From contig SVJY01000018.1 of NCBI GenBank assembly GCA_015068765.1, positions 1 to 38,126 of the forward strand: 38,126 nt of DNA, written 5' to 3'. The notes under the pieces are model-generated. The model ran no database searches. It was given only the letters and a program-made list of their open reading frames with translations, and was not told the origin of the DNA. This document shows positions 1 through 7,780 of the stretch, piece after piece. The DNA is from Oscillospiraceae bacterium (GTDB lineage: Bacteria > Bacillota > Clostridia > UMGS1883 > UMGS1540). A program made the translations under genes and the position numbers. Each line of letters starts with the position of its first letter. Positions within the stretch are counted from its first letter, which is position 1.

Positions 1-352
1 AAGAGTGCGAAGCATCTCGCCGAGACGACCAATGTTTCAACCGGGGCGGGTCGTTGGTTGGGGTTCAACACGGGGAGCCAAAAATCGACAAGGTTCGACA
101 GAATCTTGTCGATTTTACTTATTACCCCTTCACTATTCCCTAAAATGATTTGTCGATTTTTGGAAAGTAATAGTGAATAAGGGAAACTTGTATAATAAAA
201 ATGGACGACCAAAAGAGTGAACACTATAAGATTGCCCCCTCCGGTTCACGTCATGGATTTTTGTGGAGGCTAACAAAGCAAAAATACGGCATTGCAGCTT
301 GTTTGGTTTTTTTACTAAAGCATGAAGATCGCTGAATTTTAGCCATAAAGTA
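1..352. other. Non-coding or degenerate left edge
   Basis: No convincing gene was found. Frame 1 on the plus strand is open from base 1 to a stop near 177, so the tail of a gene starting outside the window is possible, but the peptide resembles nothing I recognise. A 44-codon frame (201-335) starts right after a TATAAT-like box and lacks a ribosome binding site. The stretch is mostly structured repeats, listed separately. Confidence 0.4.
80..182. repeat. Nested inverted repeats with a third copy of the arm
   Basis: AAAATCGACAAG (81-92) pairs perfectly with CTTGTCGATTTT (105-116) around a 12-base loop. A further copy of TTGTCGATTTTT lies near 149-160. TTCACTATT (about 126-134) pairs with AATAGTGAA (about 169-177). 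The first hairpin may be the terminator of a gene left of the window, but no clean U-tract follows it. A small repeated extragenic element is the alternative. Confidence 0.5.
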
Positions 353-381
353 TTGACATTTAATTGATAGTATGGTAGAAT
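353..381 (+). promoter_or_regulatory. Sigma-A-type promoter of the amidohydrolase gene
   Basis: TTGACA (353-358), a 17-base spacer and TAGAAT (376-381). This is a near-consensus vegetative promoter, and transcription should begin near 388, about 45 bases before the start codon at 433. Confidence 0.75.
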
Positions 382-432
382 ACGAGCACAAATAATAGAA
401 ATATATTGTAGAAATCATAAGGATAATAGCTT

Positions 433-2076
433 ATGTCTATGTATAAACGCAAACCTGATATTATCATTAAAAACGGAACTATCGTAGACGGGACCGGTGC
501 GATGCCGTATTATGCTGATATTGCGGTTGTAGGGGATAAAATTGACTTTATTGGAAATCTGGAAGGTGTAGAGGCTCCCCTTGTCATTGACGCACATCAT
601 AAATATGTTACCCCCGGTTTTATTGATCCCCATTCCCATGCTGACTTTACTATGTGGGCATGTCCCGATGCACCCACTTCCATACGACAGGGTGTTACGA
701 CTGAAATTGTGGGAAATTGCGGATATTCGATGCGTCACTATCTTGGGGATTATCCTTTTGACAAGGCAGGCGATGGCGTAAAATGCGTTTACGATATGGT
801 GGGAAAAACGGACATTCCGGATGGTGCGATGGCAGCTGTACTGGATAAAGCAGAAGCCATGGGGTATTCGGGGAACCTTGCCTGGTTATGCGGTCACAAT
901 GATTTACGGGTCATTGCCGGGATCAATTCGACAGATTACACGGAAGAGCAATTTGCTGTCATGGCAAAATTCTTGCGGGAAGCACTGGAGGCCGGGTTTA
1001 TCGGTTTTTCAACCGGACTTGAATTTGACCCCGGTGTTATGTGTCGGCCGGAAGAGGTTGAACGGCTCGCCATGATTGCCGCAGAATATGACGGAAATTA
1101 TTCGACGCATATGAGAGATGAAGGTACATACATACTTGAGGCTGTCAACGAATTTTTAAATGTGATTCGTAAGACAGGGCTTAGAGGGTCTGTTTCGCAT
1201 CTCAATGTAAAATACGACAACGGTGTACCGAACGAGTATTTGCAAAAGTGTATGCAAATGCTGAAGGATGCAAGAGAGATTGAACATTTAAACGTTTATA
1301 CGGATATGCTTCCAACCACCTCTGCAACAGGCGGTGCACAGGCAATGCTTCCGCCGTGGCTGTATAAGGACGGCTGGGATAAGGCAAAGGAAATCCTGGC
1401 AGATCCAAAGGGCAGAGAAAAGGTCAAGGCGGATCTAAATCGTTATTGGAGATTCCTGGCAGCCGGAGAGTGGGATAGACTTTTATATGTGGGAGCATCG
1501 TATTGGCCGGAGGTTGCAAAGACGCCGTTTATGGAATTGGTTCATAAATGGGGCAAGGATCCGGCAGACTGCTTCTTGGATATTTTGATGGCAGCACCTG
1601 ACATTGAGAGCGTTCGTACAACGACAATGCAGGGCGTTGTATTCCATGAACAGACGATGATCGACACGGTTGTAAAAGACCCGATATATCTGTGGCAGGC
1701 CGATTCGTTCCCTGCCTATGAGGAGGGTCCCCTCTCAAGACAAGATCGGCTTAATTATATGGGGATCATGTATTTCTTTGCACATTATGTTCGTGATTTG
1801 GGTGCAATATCCATAGAACAAGCCGTTTGCAAGGCAACAAGCTTACCGGCTAAGCATTTTAATATCAGAAAGCGTGGAATGATTGCTGAAGGATACTATG
1901 CCGACATCAATGTGTTTGATATCAATGCCCTGAAGGTTAATGCCACCATTGAGGACCCTTGCCATTATAGCGAAGGCATGTATTATGTTATTGTAAACGG
2001 GGTACCTACGATTGTTGAAGGGGAGCACACCGGCACTCGTTCCGGTAGGGTTCTTCGGAATCTTCCCATAAAATAA
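433..2076 (+). CDS. D-aminoacylase / N-acyl-D-amino-acid deacylase family amidohydrolase
   Basis: This is a metal-dependent amidohydrolase of the D-aminoacylase branch, which hydrolyses N-acyl-D-amino acids or related amides in the cytoplasm. The start of the TIM barrel carries the metal motif HSHAD (H67, H69, D71). It is followed by VGNCGYS, whose cysteine C96 corresponds to the metal-bridging cysteine of characterised D-aminoacylases. Further family marks are GFSTGLEFDPG, HMRDEG and a VSHLNV segment. At 547 residues it is slightly longer than the usual 480-530. The start at 433 has AAGGA about ten bases upstream; a second ATG at 439 is possible. It stands alone, with its own promoter (353-381) and a terminator at 2101-2136. 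The exact substrate cannot be told; some relatives act on dipeptides or cyclic amides. Confidence 0.85.
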   Translation: MSMYKRKPDIIIKNGTIVDGTGAMPYYADIAVVGDKIDFIGNLEGVEAPLVIDAHHKYVTPGFIDPHSHADFTMWACPDAPTSIRQGVTTEIVGNCGYSMRHYLGDYPFDKAGDGVKCVYDMVGKTDIPDGAMAAVLDKAEAMGYSGNLAWLCGHNDLRVIAGINSTDYTEEQFAVMAKFLREALEAGFIGFSTGLEFDPGVMCRPEEVERLAMIAAEYDGNYSTHMRDEGTYILEAVNEFLNVIRKTGLRGSVSHLNVKYDNGVPNEYLQKCMQMLKDAREIEHLNVYTDMLPTTSATGGAQAMLPPWLYKDGWDKAKEILADPKGREKVKADLNRYWRFLAAGEWDRLLYVGASYWPEVAKTPFMELVHKWGKDPADCFLDILMAAPDIESVRTTTMQGVVFHEQTMIDTVVKDPIYLWQADSFPAYEEGPLSRQDRLNYMGIMYFFAHYVRDLGAISIEQAVCKATSLPAKHFNIRKRGMIAEGYYADINVFDINALKVNATIEDPCHYSEGMYYVIVNGVPTIVEGEHTGTRSGRVLRNLPIK

Positions 2077-2100
2077 ATAAAGCATAAAATGATTGAGCAC

Positions 2101-2136
2101 CAGCCCTGAAAACATCGAATTTTCAGGGCTGTTTTA
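2101..2136 (+). terminator. Rho-independent terminator of the amidohydrolase gene
   Basis: CAGCCCTGAAAA (2101-2112) pairs with TTTTCAGGGCTG (2120-2131) around a 7-base loop and is followed by TTTTA. It begins 24 bases after the stop codon. Confidence 0.85.
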
Positions 2137-2152
2137 CGTTCAGATAAATTAC

Positions 2153-2194
2153 GGGGGATGTAAAATAATTTTTGAGAATTATTTTACATCCCCC
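2153..2194. repeat. Perfect 18-bp hairpin between convergent genes
   Basis: Left arm 2153-2170 (GGGGGATG followed by an AT-rich half) pairs without mismatch with right arm 2177-2194 around the loop TTTGAG. It lies 28 bases beyond the end of the minus-strand SLH gene and probably helps end that transcript. No U-tract follows on either strand, so it is not a textbook terminator. Confidence 0.6.
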
Positions 2195-2222
2195 TTGTCC
2201 CGTTCCCATACTGCTCCGGTGT

Positions 2223-3269
2223 TTATTCATATTCTCGGGCAAGCCGCAGATATACGGTATCCAGCGGCACACCGCCCTTCCCGTTCATGACGATATAGGT
2301 TTCGTTTTCCTGCGTGCTTTGTACCATAAGCGGTACGAAAAGGCTGTTATAGGTACAGGTCATCGCCGTCCTTCTTGTCACAGCACCGCCGCCGATAATG
2401 GCAGCTCCCTTTGTAACAGCCGTCTGTGCCGCAACAATCATATAGCCGTTTGGATAGCCGCCCATCGCCTCCGCTTCCGGCGTTCGGCCGAGCATACGGA
2501 CGAGCATGGTTATCATTTCCGAACCGGTGATTTCCGCATCAGGCAGAAACAAGTTGCCGCCGGTTCCCTTTGTGATTCCGGCTTCATAACAGAAGGCAAT
2601 GTAACTGCTTGCCCAATGTGATGGGGGAACATCATCAAAAATCTGCCGCGGCGGCACTTCTGTATAGCCGGCCGCTTTTGCCAGCATGGCACACATTTCT
2701 GCTCTTGTGATATTTCGGAGCGGAATAAACTGTCCGTTTTCGTAGCCGCTGATGATCTGCATTGTCCGCAGCGTCATTTCTGCCTCTTGTCCCAGTACCT
2801 CCAGCGTGCACGTTCCGGCAGCCCCTTTTTCGGATGGCGTTGAAAGCCGGATGTAATAGCTGTGCTGAAACTGTAGGGGCAGAAACATCGAAAAAATATA
2901 TTCGTTCGATTTTCCCACATTTGCCGATACACTTGTAATTTCCTGCACCGTTTCGCCCGTTCCCTTGTCCACCAGCTGCACAGTAAGCGTATGTGCCGCC
3001 GTGCCTTCCACGGAAAATTTCAGCCCTGCCGAAAAGGGCTGGGGTGCAAACAGAAAATCCGAATACTGTACATCGGTTTCTGCAAAGGAATAGGAAAACG
3101 TTACTTTTTCCTGTGGCAACCCTATAACAGGCTCCTTTTTCTGTGCAACCACTGAAAGCGGATAGTCGGTAACGCCATCCGTCAGATAGGCAGGGACGGC
3201 GGCCGCAGCACAATAGAGGGGAATCAGCATAAGCCAGGCTGTTAGAATAAGTGTTGCTTTTTGTTTCAT
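2223..3269 (-). CDS. Secreted SLH-domain surface protein
   Basis: This 348-residue exported protein is probably held on the cell wall through its C-terminal SLH repeats. The start ATG at 3269 is chosen because AAAGGAGAA lies just before it and a signal peptide begins there (MKQK, hydrophobic TLILTAWLMLIPLYCAAAA). Residues of about 35-165 form a beta-rich region of unknown type with no catalytic motif. From about 175 on there are SLH-like repeats: an ITRAEMCAMLAKAAGY helix, FDDVPPSHWASSYIAFCYEAGI with the typical W and AGITKG turn, and a third degenerate repeat (YPNGYMIVAAQTAVTKG, VTRRTAMTCTYNSL). It is divergent from the XRE repressor gene and has an operator over its predicted transcription start. 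The function of the N-terminal part is unknown. Confidence 0.8.
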   Translation of the reverse strand: MKQKATLILTAWLMLIPLYCAAAAVPAYLTDGVTDYPLSVVAQKKEPVIGLPQEKVTFSYSFAETDVQYSDFLFAPQPFSAGLKFSVEGTAAHTLTVQLVDKGTGETVQEITSVSANVGKSNEYIFSMFLPLQFQHSYYIRLSTPSEKGAAGTCTLEVLGQEAEMTLRTMQIISGYENGQFIPLRNITRAEMCAMLAKAAGYTEVPPRQIFDDVPPSHWASSYIAFCYEAGITKGTGGNLFLPDAEITGSEMITMLVRMLGRTPEAEAMGGYPNGYMIVAAQTAVTKGAAIIGGGAVTRRTAMTCTYNSLFVPLMVQSTQENETYIVMNGKGGVPLDTVYLRLAREYE

Positions 3270-3294
3270 GTTCTTTTCTCCTTTTAATAAATAA

Positions 3295-3306
3295 TTGTTT
3301 ATACAA
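3295..3306. promoter_or_regulatory. Putative XRE-repressor operator O1
   Basis: TTGTTTATACAA has the half-sites TTGT and ACAA separated by four bases. It covers the predicted transcription start of the SLH gene, so binding there would block its promoter. Its exact reverse complement occurs at 3360-3371. Confidence 0.6.
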
Positions 3307-3310
3307 TATA

Positions 3311-3339
3311 AATATAGCATATAAAAATATTAAAGTCAA
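3311..3339 (-). promoter_or_regulatory. Promoter of the SLH gene
   Basis: Reading the minus strand: TTGACT (3339-3334), a 17-base spacer and TATATT (3316-3311). The start of transcription falls near 3304, inside operator O1. Confidence 0.7.
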
Positions 3340-3359
3340 GTATTTGCAATATAATTTAT

Positions 3360-3371
3360 TTGTATAAACAA
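3360..3371. promoter_or_regulatory. Putative XRE-repressor operator O2
   Basis: TTGTATAAACAA is the exact reverse complement of O1 and ends 17 bases before the repressor's start codon. A TATAAT box (3350-3355) just upstream is the best -10 candidate for the repressor, so O2 would give autoregulation. Confidence 0.6.
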
Positions 3372-3388
3372 TATTTTGAGGTGAAAGT

Positions 3389-3718
3389 ATGCAAAGAATT
3401 GCCGAATTAAGAAAAGCAAAACAGTGGAATCAGGTCGCACTTGCGTTAAAGCTTAACGTATCCCAATATTTAATCAGTGCATATGAAACCGGCAGACATC
3501 AGCCGAGCATTGAGGTTCTCAAGCAAATGGCAAAGCTTTTTAATGTTTCCGTAGACTATATAATCGAAAATACGGATATAAAAACTCCCGTAGATGCCTT
3601 TGCGAGAAACGGTCTGACGGAAGATGAAATAGAGCTTCTTTCGATATTTAAGGAGTTAAGTGAAAAAGAAAAACAGCGTGCGATCGGAATGCTGCTGCTG
3701 TTAAAATCGAATCCGTAA
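3389..3718 (+). CDS. XRE-family HTH transcriptional regulator
   Basis: A 109-residue Cro/CI-type DNA-binding protein. Residues of about 3-60 form the five-helix HTH_3 domain: RIAELRKAKQWNQVALA, then the recognition region LNVSQYLISAYETGRHQPS, then LKQMAKLFNVSVDYII. The C-terminal 45 residues are helical and charged, probably for dimerisation. GAGGTGAAAGT before ATG 3389 is a good ribosome binding site. It is divergent from the SLH gene, with a palindromic operator next to each start, the usual layout of a repressor that controls itself and its neighbour. It has no sensor or protease domain, so any inducing signal is not visible. Confidence 0.88.
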   Translation: MQRIAELRKAKQWNQVALALKLNVSQYLISAYETGRHQPSIEVLKQMAKLFNVSVDYIIENTDIKTPVDAFARNGLTEDEIELLSIFKELSEKEKQRAIGMLLLLKSNP

Positions 3719-3749
3719 TCGTACACTGTCATCAGCTTATTACAGAAAA

Positions 3750-4469
3750 TTAAAGGCTCTCCATATATTTCCGGGGAGAAACACCCATTATATGCTTAAA
3801 CCTTCTTGAAAAATATACATAATCGGTAAAGCCGCACTTTTCGGCAACATCAGACAGCGAAAATGCATTTTTATAGGTGTTGATTAAATGGCACGCATGG
3901 GCTATTCTGATTTCGGTCAAAAATTCCGTCGGTGTTTTCCCGGTTATTTTTTTAAACTGTGCACGGATGTAATCCTCTGCATAGCCGCTTTTTTTCAGGA
4001 GAGAACGGAGCGTAAGATTACAATTATAAAAATCATTACTTATTTTCTCAATAATATCCTTTGTTGCCAGGAAAATTTCATTATCCATTTTAATGTTTTG
4101 CAGCAAAAAATGCGTAAAGGCGTTAATCAGTGCCACGACGTATTCGTATTCGGCGTGTCGATTGGCATAAATCATTTTCGCAAGCAACAACCCTTCTTTT
4201 TCGGAATTGTCCAAAATCACAGTCGGAGAAGCCAGGTTAAAAACCTGACTGAATTCTCCGTTTATGTAGATTCTTTCAAAAGCGGCGGCGGACGCCGAAC
4301 TATGATGCACGGTTCCCGGCGGAATCACGATAATTTTTCCGGGGACAGCCGCAATCTCTTTTCCTGCCGCGTGGAAAACACCGCTCCCCTTCGTGTAAAT
4401 AAGAATTTCATACACGTTATGCTTATGGGGAGGACTTTCCTCTTTAATAAGGTTAATTAAAAAACGCAT
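3750..4469 (-). CDS. AraC-family regulator with cupin sensor domain
   Basis: A 239-residue regulator. The N-terminal cupin-like half (PPHKHNVYEILIYTKGSGVF, then IVIPPGTVHHS) would bind a small ligand, often a sugar. The last 100 residues are the double-HTH AraC domain (LTLRSLLKKSGYAEDYI, then FSLSDVAEKCGFTDYVYFSRRFK and MGVSPRKYM). The frame extends to a TTG at 4496, but that codon lies inside the -35/-10 spacer of the best promoter (4485-4513). The ATG at 4469, preceded by GGTGAT, is therefore chosen. It is divergent from the MATE/AEC pair, which is its likely target. The ligand is unknown. Confidence 0.85.
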   Translation of the reverse strand: MRFLINLIKEESPPHKHNVYEILIYTKGSGVFHAAGKEIAAVPGKIIVIPPGTVHHSSASAAAFERIYINGEFSQVFNLASPTVILDNSEKEGLLLAKMIYANRHAEYEYVVALINAFTHFLLQNIKMDNEIFLATKDIIEKISNDFYNCNLTLRSLLKKSGYAEDYIRAQFKKITGKTPTEFLTEIRIAHACHLINTYKNAFSLSDVAEKCGFTDYVYFSRRFKHIMGVSPRKYMESL

Positions 4470-4484
4470 ACCATCACCGATAAC

Positions 4485-4513
4485 AGTATAGTACAAATCT
4501 ATGTTTTGTGCAA
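4485..4513 (-). promoter_or_regulatory. Promoter of the AraC regulator at 3750-4469
   Basis: Minus strand: TTGCAC (4513-4508), a 17-base spacer and TATACT (4490-4485). Transcription would start near 4478, leaving a leader of only about nine bases that still holds GGTGAT. Confidence 0.65.
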
Positions 4514-4604
4514 GTAATTTTATAAATAAACATATTTTTTTAAAAGGGAAGCTGTTATAATAGGGGGGTACCTACCTGCAAACGATGAAGGAGGGCGTAT
4601 AGAA

Positions 4605-6068
4605 ATGAGGACAAAGAGTGTAGACATGCTTTCCGGCTCCATAACAAAGGGGCTCCTCGCAATGGCGGTACCGATTATGATTATGAATGTTATGCAATCC
4701 TTGTTTAACATTATAGACATGACGGTATTAAGGGTTTTTGAGGACGACGGAGCAGTAGGAGCCGTAGGGGCGTGCGGAATGCTGATAACCCTTTGCACAA
4801 GCTTGCTTATCGGGATATCCACCGGTGCAAACGTCACTGTCGCCAGAAGATTGGGTGGCGGAAACAGTGAACGTGCAAGCAGGGCGGTTATGACGGCTAT
4901 ATTGTTTTCCGTCATCGCCGGAATCGTTTTAATGGTTGTCGGTCTTACCTTCGCCGAAACCTTTTTGAAAATGACAAACTGTCCCACCGGCTTGCTTCCT
5001 CGGGCTGTACTGTATTTTAGATTTTATTTTTGCGGTGTTCCCATATTTATGCTGTATAATTTTTGTGCCTCCATATTACGGGCAACCGGAGACACGAAAA
5101 GACCTATGTATTTCTTGATTTTGGGGGGAATTATTAAAGTTATACTAACCCTTTTCTTTGTCACGGCCTTTAAGATGAGCGTTAAAGGCGTTGCACTTGC
5201 AACCATTCTTTCTAATTTGGTTGCTTGCAGCTTGGCTTTTTATGTAATCGCAAAAGGGCAGGATGTTGTTTATGTGGATTTTAAAAGAATTAAAATGGAA
5301 ATGGCAGAGCTCAAGGATATGCTGTTTATCGGCATTCCGGCGGGCTTTCAAAGTGCGTTGTATTCTCTTGCAAATGTGGTCATAACCACGGTTGTGAATA
5401 GCTTTGGTGCCGATGCGACGACGGGCATCGCGATTGCAAATCAGTTTGACGGTATCCTATACCAAATTTCGTATGCACCGTCGCTGGCGGTCACGCCGTA
5501 TATCGCACAAAATATCGGGGCAGGCAATATAAAAAGGGTAAAGCAAACGCTCCTTCGGGCGGCGCTGATTACAACAGCCTTCGGTGCAACCTTTGGTGCA
5601 CTTTCGGCAATTTTTTCCGGACAATTATCGTCGATTATGTCTTCCACGCCTGCCGTTATTGCATTTTCACGGCAAAAAATGATTATTATATCCAGTACAT
5701 ATTTTATTTGCGGAATTAACGAAGTAATGGGCGGCGTACTGCGTGGAATGGGAAAACCGATTGTTCCCACTATTGCAACATTTATCTTTATGTGCCTGCT
5801 GCGATTTGTTTGGGTGTATGCTATTTTCCCGCTTTGCCCGAATCTTACTTTCCTGTATACGGTTTGGCCCGTCGGCTGGATATTATCCATTATGACACTG
5901 CTCGCCGTGTATTTTCCGGCAATATCGAAATTGCAAAGGAAAAGTGCACGCGTGCCGGAAATCAACCGAGTTTGCCCCGATGGGCAAGTAAACTTCACAA
6001 AAGAATTGGCATCTAAACCATCTGTCCCGCATAGAAAAGAATATCGAAAGATGTCGAAAAGTATATAG
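4605..6068 (+). CDS. MATE-family efflux transporter
   Basis: A 487-residue integral membrane exporter of the multi-antimicrobial extrusion superfamily, which uses a Na+ or H+ gradient to pump out organic cations, drugs or metabolites. About twelve hydrophobic segments are seen in two related halves. Typical features are ITKGLLAMAVPIMIMNVMQSLFNIID at the N-terminus (positions about 15-40), the ANVTVARRLGGG segment, and PAGFQSALYSLANVV opening the second half. The last 40 residues form a hydrophilic, basic cytoplasmic tail, longer than usual. GAAGGAGGG precedes the ATG. The AEC-family permease gene follows after 17 bases and is probably cotranscribed. The divergent AraC gene may control both. 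The substrate is not known. Confidence 0.88.
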   Translation: MRTKSVDMLSGSITKGLLAMAVPIMIMNVMQSLFNIIDMTVLRVFEDDGAVGAVGACGMLITLCTSLLIGISTGANVTVARRLGGGNSERASRAVMTAILFSVIAGIVLMVVGLTFAETFLKMTNCPTGLLPRAVLYFRFYFCGVPIFMLYNFCASILRATGDTKRPMYFLILGGIIKVILTLFFVTAFKMSVKGVALATILSNLVACSLAFYVIAKGQDVVYVDFKRIKMEMAELKDMLFIGIPAGFQSALYSLANVVITTVVNSFGADATTGIAIANQFDGILYQISYAPSLAVTPYIAQNIGAGNIKRVKQTLLRAALITTAFGATFGALSAIFSGQLSSIMSSTPAVIAFSRQKMIIISSTYFICGINEVMGGVLRGMGKPIVPTIATFIFMCLLRFVWVYAIFPLCPNLTFLYTVWPVGWILSIMTLLAVYFPAISKLQRKSARVPEINRVCPDGQVNFTKELASKPSVPHRKEYRKMSKSI

Positions 6069-6085
6069 CAACAAAGGAGAGAATT

Positions 6086-7054
6086 ATGGAAATTTTTAAT
6101 CTTACATTGAAACAGATGTTAATGATGTTTAGTTTGATTTTAGTAGGTTTTTTATTAAGAAAGAAAAGCAAGTTGCCGGAAAATTCCGATACTGTAATGG
6201 CGAAGATGGAAACATTTATTTTTGTCCCGGCGCTTTCTTTATTTACCCAAATGACGAAATGTACGGTTGAGACATTTACGGCAAATATGCCCCTTATACT
6301 ATATGGTTCTGCAATTGTTTTATGTGCCATTATTCTTTCATACCCTTTGTCAAAATGTTTTGTAAAAAAAGGTGCGGATTCGCCCGAAAAATTATATCAA
6401 AGAAATATTTACAAATATGCGTTGACATTTGGAAATTATGGATTTATGGGTAGCTTTATTATTCTCGGAGTATGGGGGAACGATTTTTTTTATAAATATT
6501 CTTTGTTCACCTTTTTGGTAGGAATTTTATGCAGCGGTTGGGGATTATACATATTGATACCAAAAGAGAAAAACGCAAGCTTGTTGGATAATTTAAAAAA
6601 AGGGCTACTTACTCCGCCAATGATTGCTTTAGTGGTTGGTATGTTGTTTGGGCTTCTTAATTTAACACGATATGTGCCACAGTTCGTTATTGATGCATTT
6701 GATAGTGCCGGTAAATGTCAGGGGCCTGTTGCTATGGTTCTTGCAGGGTTTGTAATTGGCGGATATAATTTTAAGGAGCTTATATTCAACAAGAAAGTAT
6801 ATATAGTTACTTTTTTAAGACTTATTGTTATTCCGGCAGTTATAATGTTTGTACTAAGCATTATAGGTGCAAATGACGAAATAATGACATTGGCACTGAT
6901 TGCGTTTGGTACCCCGCTTGGACTGAATACAATCGTTTATCCGGCAGCATATGGAGGCGATACAAAAACAGGTGCTTCCATGTCAATGATATCGCACACA
7001 TTATCCGTGATTTCTATTCCGTTGATGTATTTGATTTTTATAGTATGGTTATAG
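6086..7054 (+). CDS. AEC-family transporter (auxin efflux carrier type permease)
   Basis: A 322-residue permease of the auxin-efflux-carrier family; bacterial members carry malate, other organic acids or amino acids. About ten hydrophobic helices are visible, with a short loop between the two five-helix halves (near LIPKEKNASLLDNLKKGLLTP, family-typical PPMIALVVGMLFGL). The C-terminal half has FGTPLGLNTIVYPAAYGGD, a typical crossing-helix region. AAAGGAGAG precedes the ATG. It lies 17 bases after the MATE gene on the same strand. The local base composition is richer in A and T than that of its neighbours, which may hint at a different origin. Confidence 0.85.
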   Translation: MEIFNLTLKQMLMMFSLILVGFLLRKKSKLPENSDTVMAKMETFIFVPALSLFTQMTKCTVETFTANMPLILYGSAIVLCAIILSYPLSKCFVKKGADSPEKLYQRNIYKYALTFGNYGFMGSFIILGVWGNDFFYKYSLFTFLVGILCSGWGLYILIPKEKNASLLDNLKKGLLTPPMIALVVGMLFGLLNLTRYVPQFVIDAFDSAGKCQGPVAMVLAGFVIGGYNFKELIFNKKVYIVTFLRLIVIPAVIMFVLSIIGANDEIMTLALIAFGTPLGLNTIVYPAAYGGDTKTGASMSMISHTLSVISIPLMYLIFIVWL

Positions 7055-7088
7055 TTTTTTTGCTTAGCATCTAAATCGTTCACCGGTT

Positions 7089-7655
7089 TTAGCGTTTATT
7101 TTTTTCAATAACCGCAAAGAGGGGCGGGCAGTTTTTTCGGTTATAAAAGGACTGGAGCATGACCGTGTATTGCTTCTGGTCCAGACCCGAAAGGAACGCG
7201 AGGAGTGCGTCCCGTTCTTCAAAGCCGGTGTCGCCCCCGTAATAGATACAAAGGGAGACAAACCCGTCTGCCTTTAAAATGGACAGTGCCGCCCGAATCG
7301 CTCTTATACTGGTATCGGGACGGGAAAAAACGCTGTGGTCACCGCCGGGCAGAAAACCGAAATTAAAAACCACCGCATCGGCTTCCTTTACATAATCGCA
7401 CAGCTTATGGTGGCTGTCCAAAATCAAAGTCACATTTTCCCGGTCATGTGCCGCAAGAAGCTCCCGCGAAGACCGAATGGCTTCCTCTTGAATGTCAAAG
7501 GCAAACACCTTGCCGTCCCTCCCCACAAGCGTGGACAAAAGCAAGGTGTCTCTGCCCCTGCCTGCCGTGGCATCAATTACGGTAGCCCCCTCCCGGATAT
7601 GTTCTTTAAAATGGGCATGGGAGAGCTTTAGGGCGTTTTTGTCATAATAATGCAT
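7089..7655 (-). CDS. mnmM: tRNA 5-(aminomethyl)uridine methyltransferase MnmM (YtqB)
   Basis: A 188-residue class I SAM-dependent methyltransferase of the YtqB family, shown in Bacillus to be MnmM, which makes the last methylation of mnm5s2U34 in tRNA. SAM-binding motif I is VIDATAGRGRDTLLLS (about residues 25-40), motif II is VFAFDIQEEAI, and the family signature FNFGFLPGGDHS is near residues 97-108. The C-terminal part (CIYYGGDTGFEE, then NRKNCPPLFAVIEK) also fits. The length matches the family. AAGGTGAT precedes ATG 7655. It is divergent from the EamA gene, with back-to-back promoters. The fold call is secure; the exact reaction rests on the family. Confidence 0.82.
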   Translation of the reverse strand: MHYYDKNALKLSHAHFKEHIREGATVIDATAGRGRDTLLLSTLVGRDGKVFAFDIQEEAIRSSRELLAAHDRENVTLILDSHHKLCDYVKEADAVVFNFGFLPGGDHSVFSRPDTSIRAIRAALSILKADGFVSLCIYYGGDTGFEERDALLAFLSGLDQKQYTVMLQSFYNRKNCPPLFAVIEKNKR

Positions 7656-7684
7656 CGTATCACCTTTTCAAACAGAATATAGTA

Positions 7685-7713
7685 AGCATACCACATACCG
7701 GCAGAAAAAGCAA
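7685..7713 (-). promoter_or_regulatory. Promoter of mnmM
   Basis: Minus strand: TTGCTT (7713-7708), a 17-base spacer and TATGCT (7690-7685), about 30 bases from the start codon. Confidence 0.6.
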
Positions 7714-7721
7714 CAAAAGCC

Positions 7722-7750
7722 TTGCATTTTTCGGCAGAATGTATTACAAT
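7722..7750 (+). promoter_or_regulatory. Promoter of the EamA-type permease gene
   Basis: TTGCAT (7722-7727), a 17-base spacer and TACAAT (7745-7750). It lies back-to-back with the mnmM promoter, nine bases apart. Confidence 0.65.
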
Positions 7751-7780
7751 AAACAGGCAAAAACGGATGGAGGTGATACG

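Noticed and set aside
201-335. 44-codon plus-strand frame
   Set aside because: The ATG lies directly behind a TATAAT-like box with no ribosome binding site, and the peptide is not family-like.
2223-3269. Lipoprotein reading of the SLH protein because of the Cys in its signal peptide
   Set aside because: The residues before the Cys (PLY) do not form a lipobox, and SLH repeats already provide the wall anchor.
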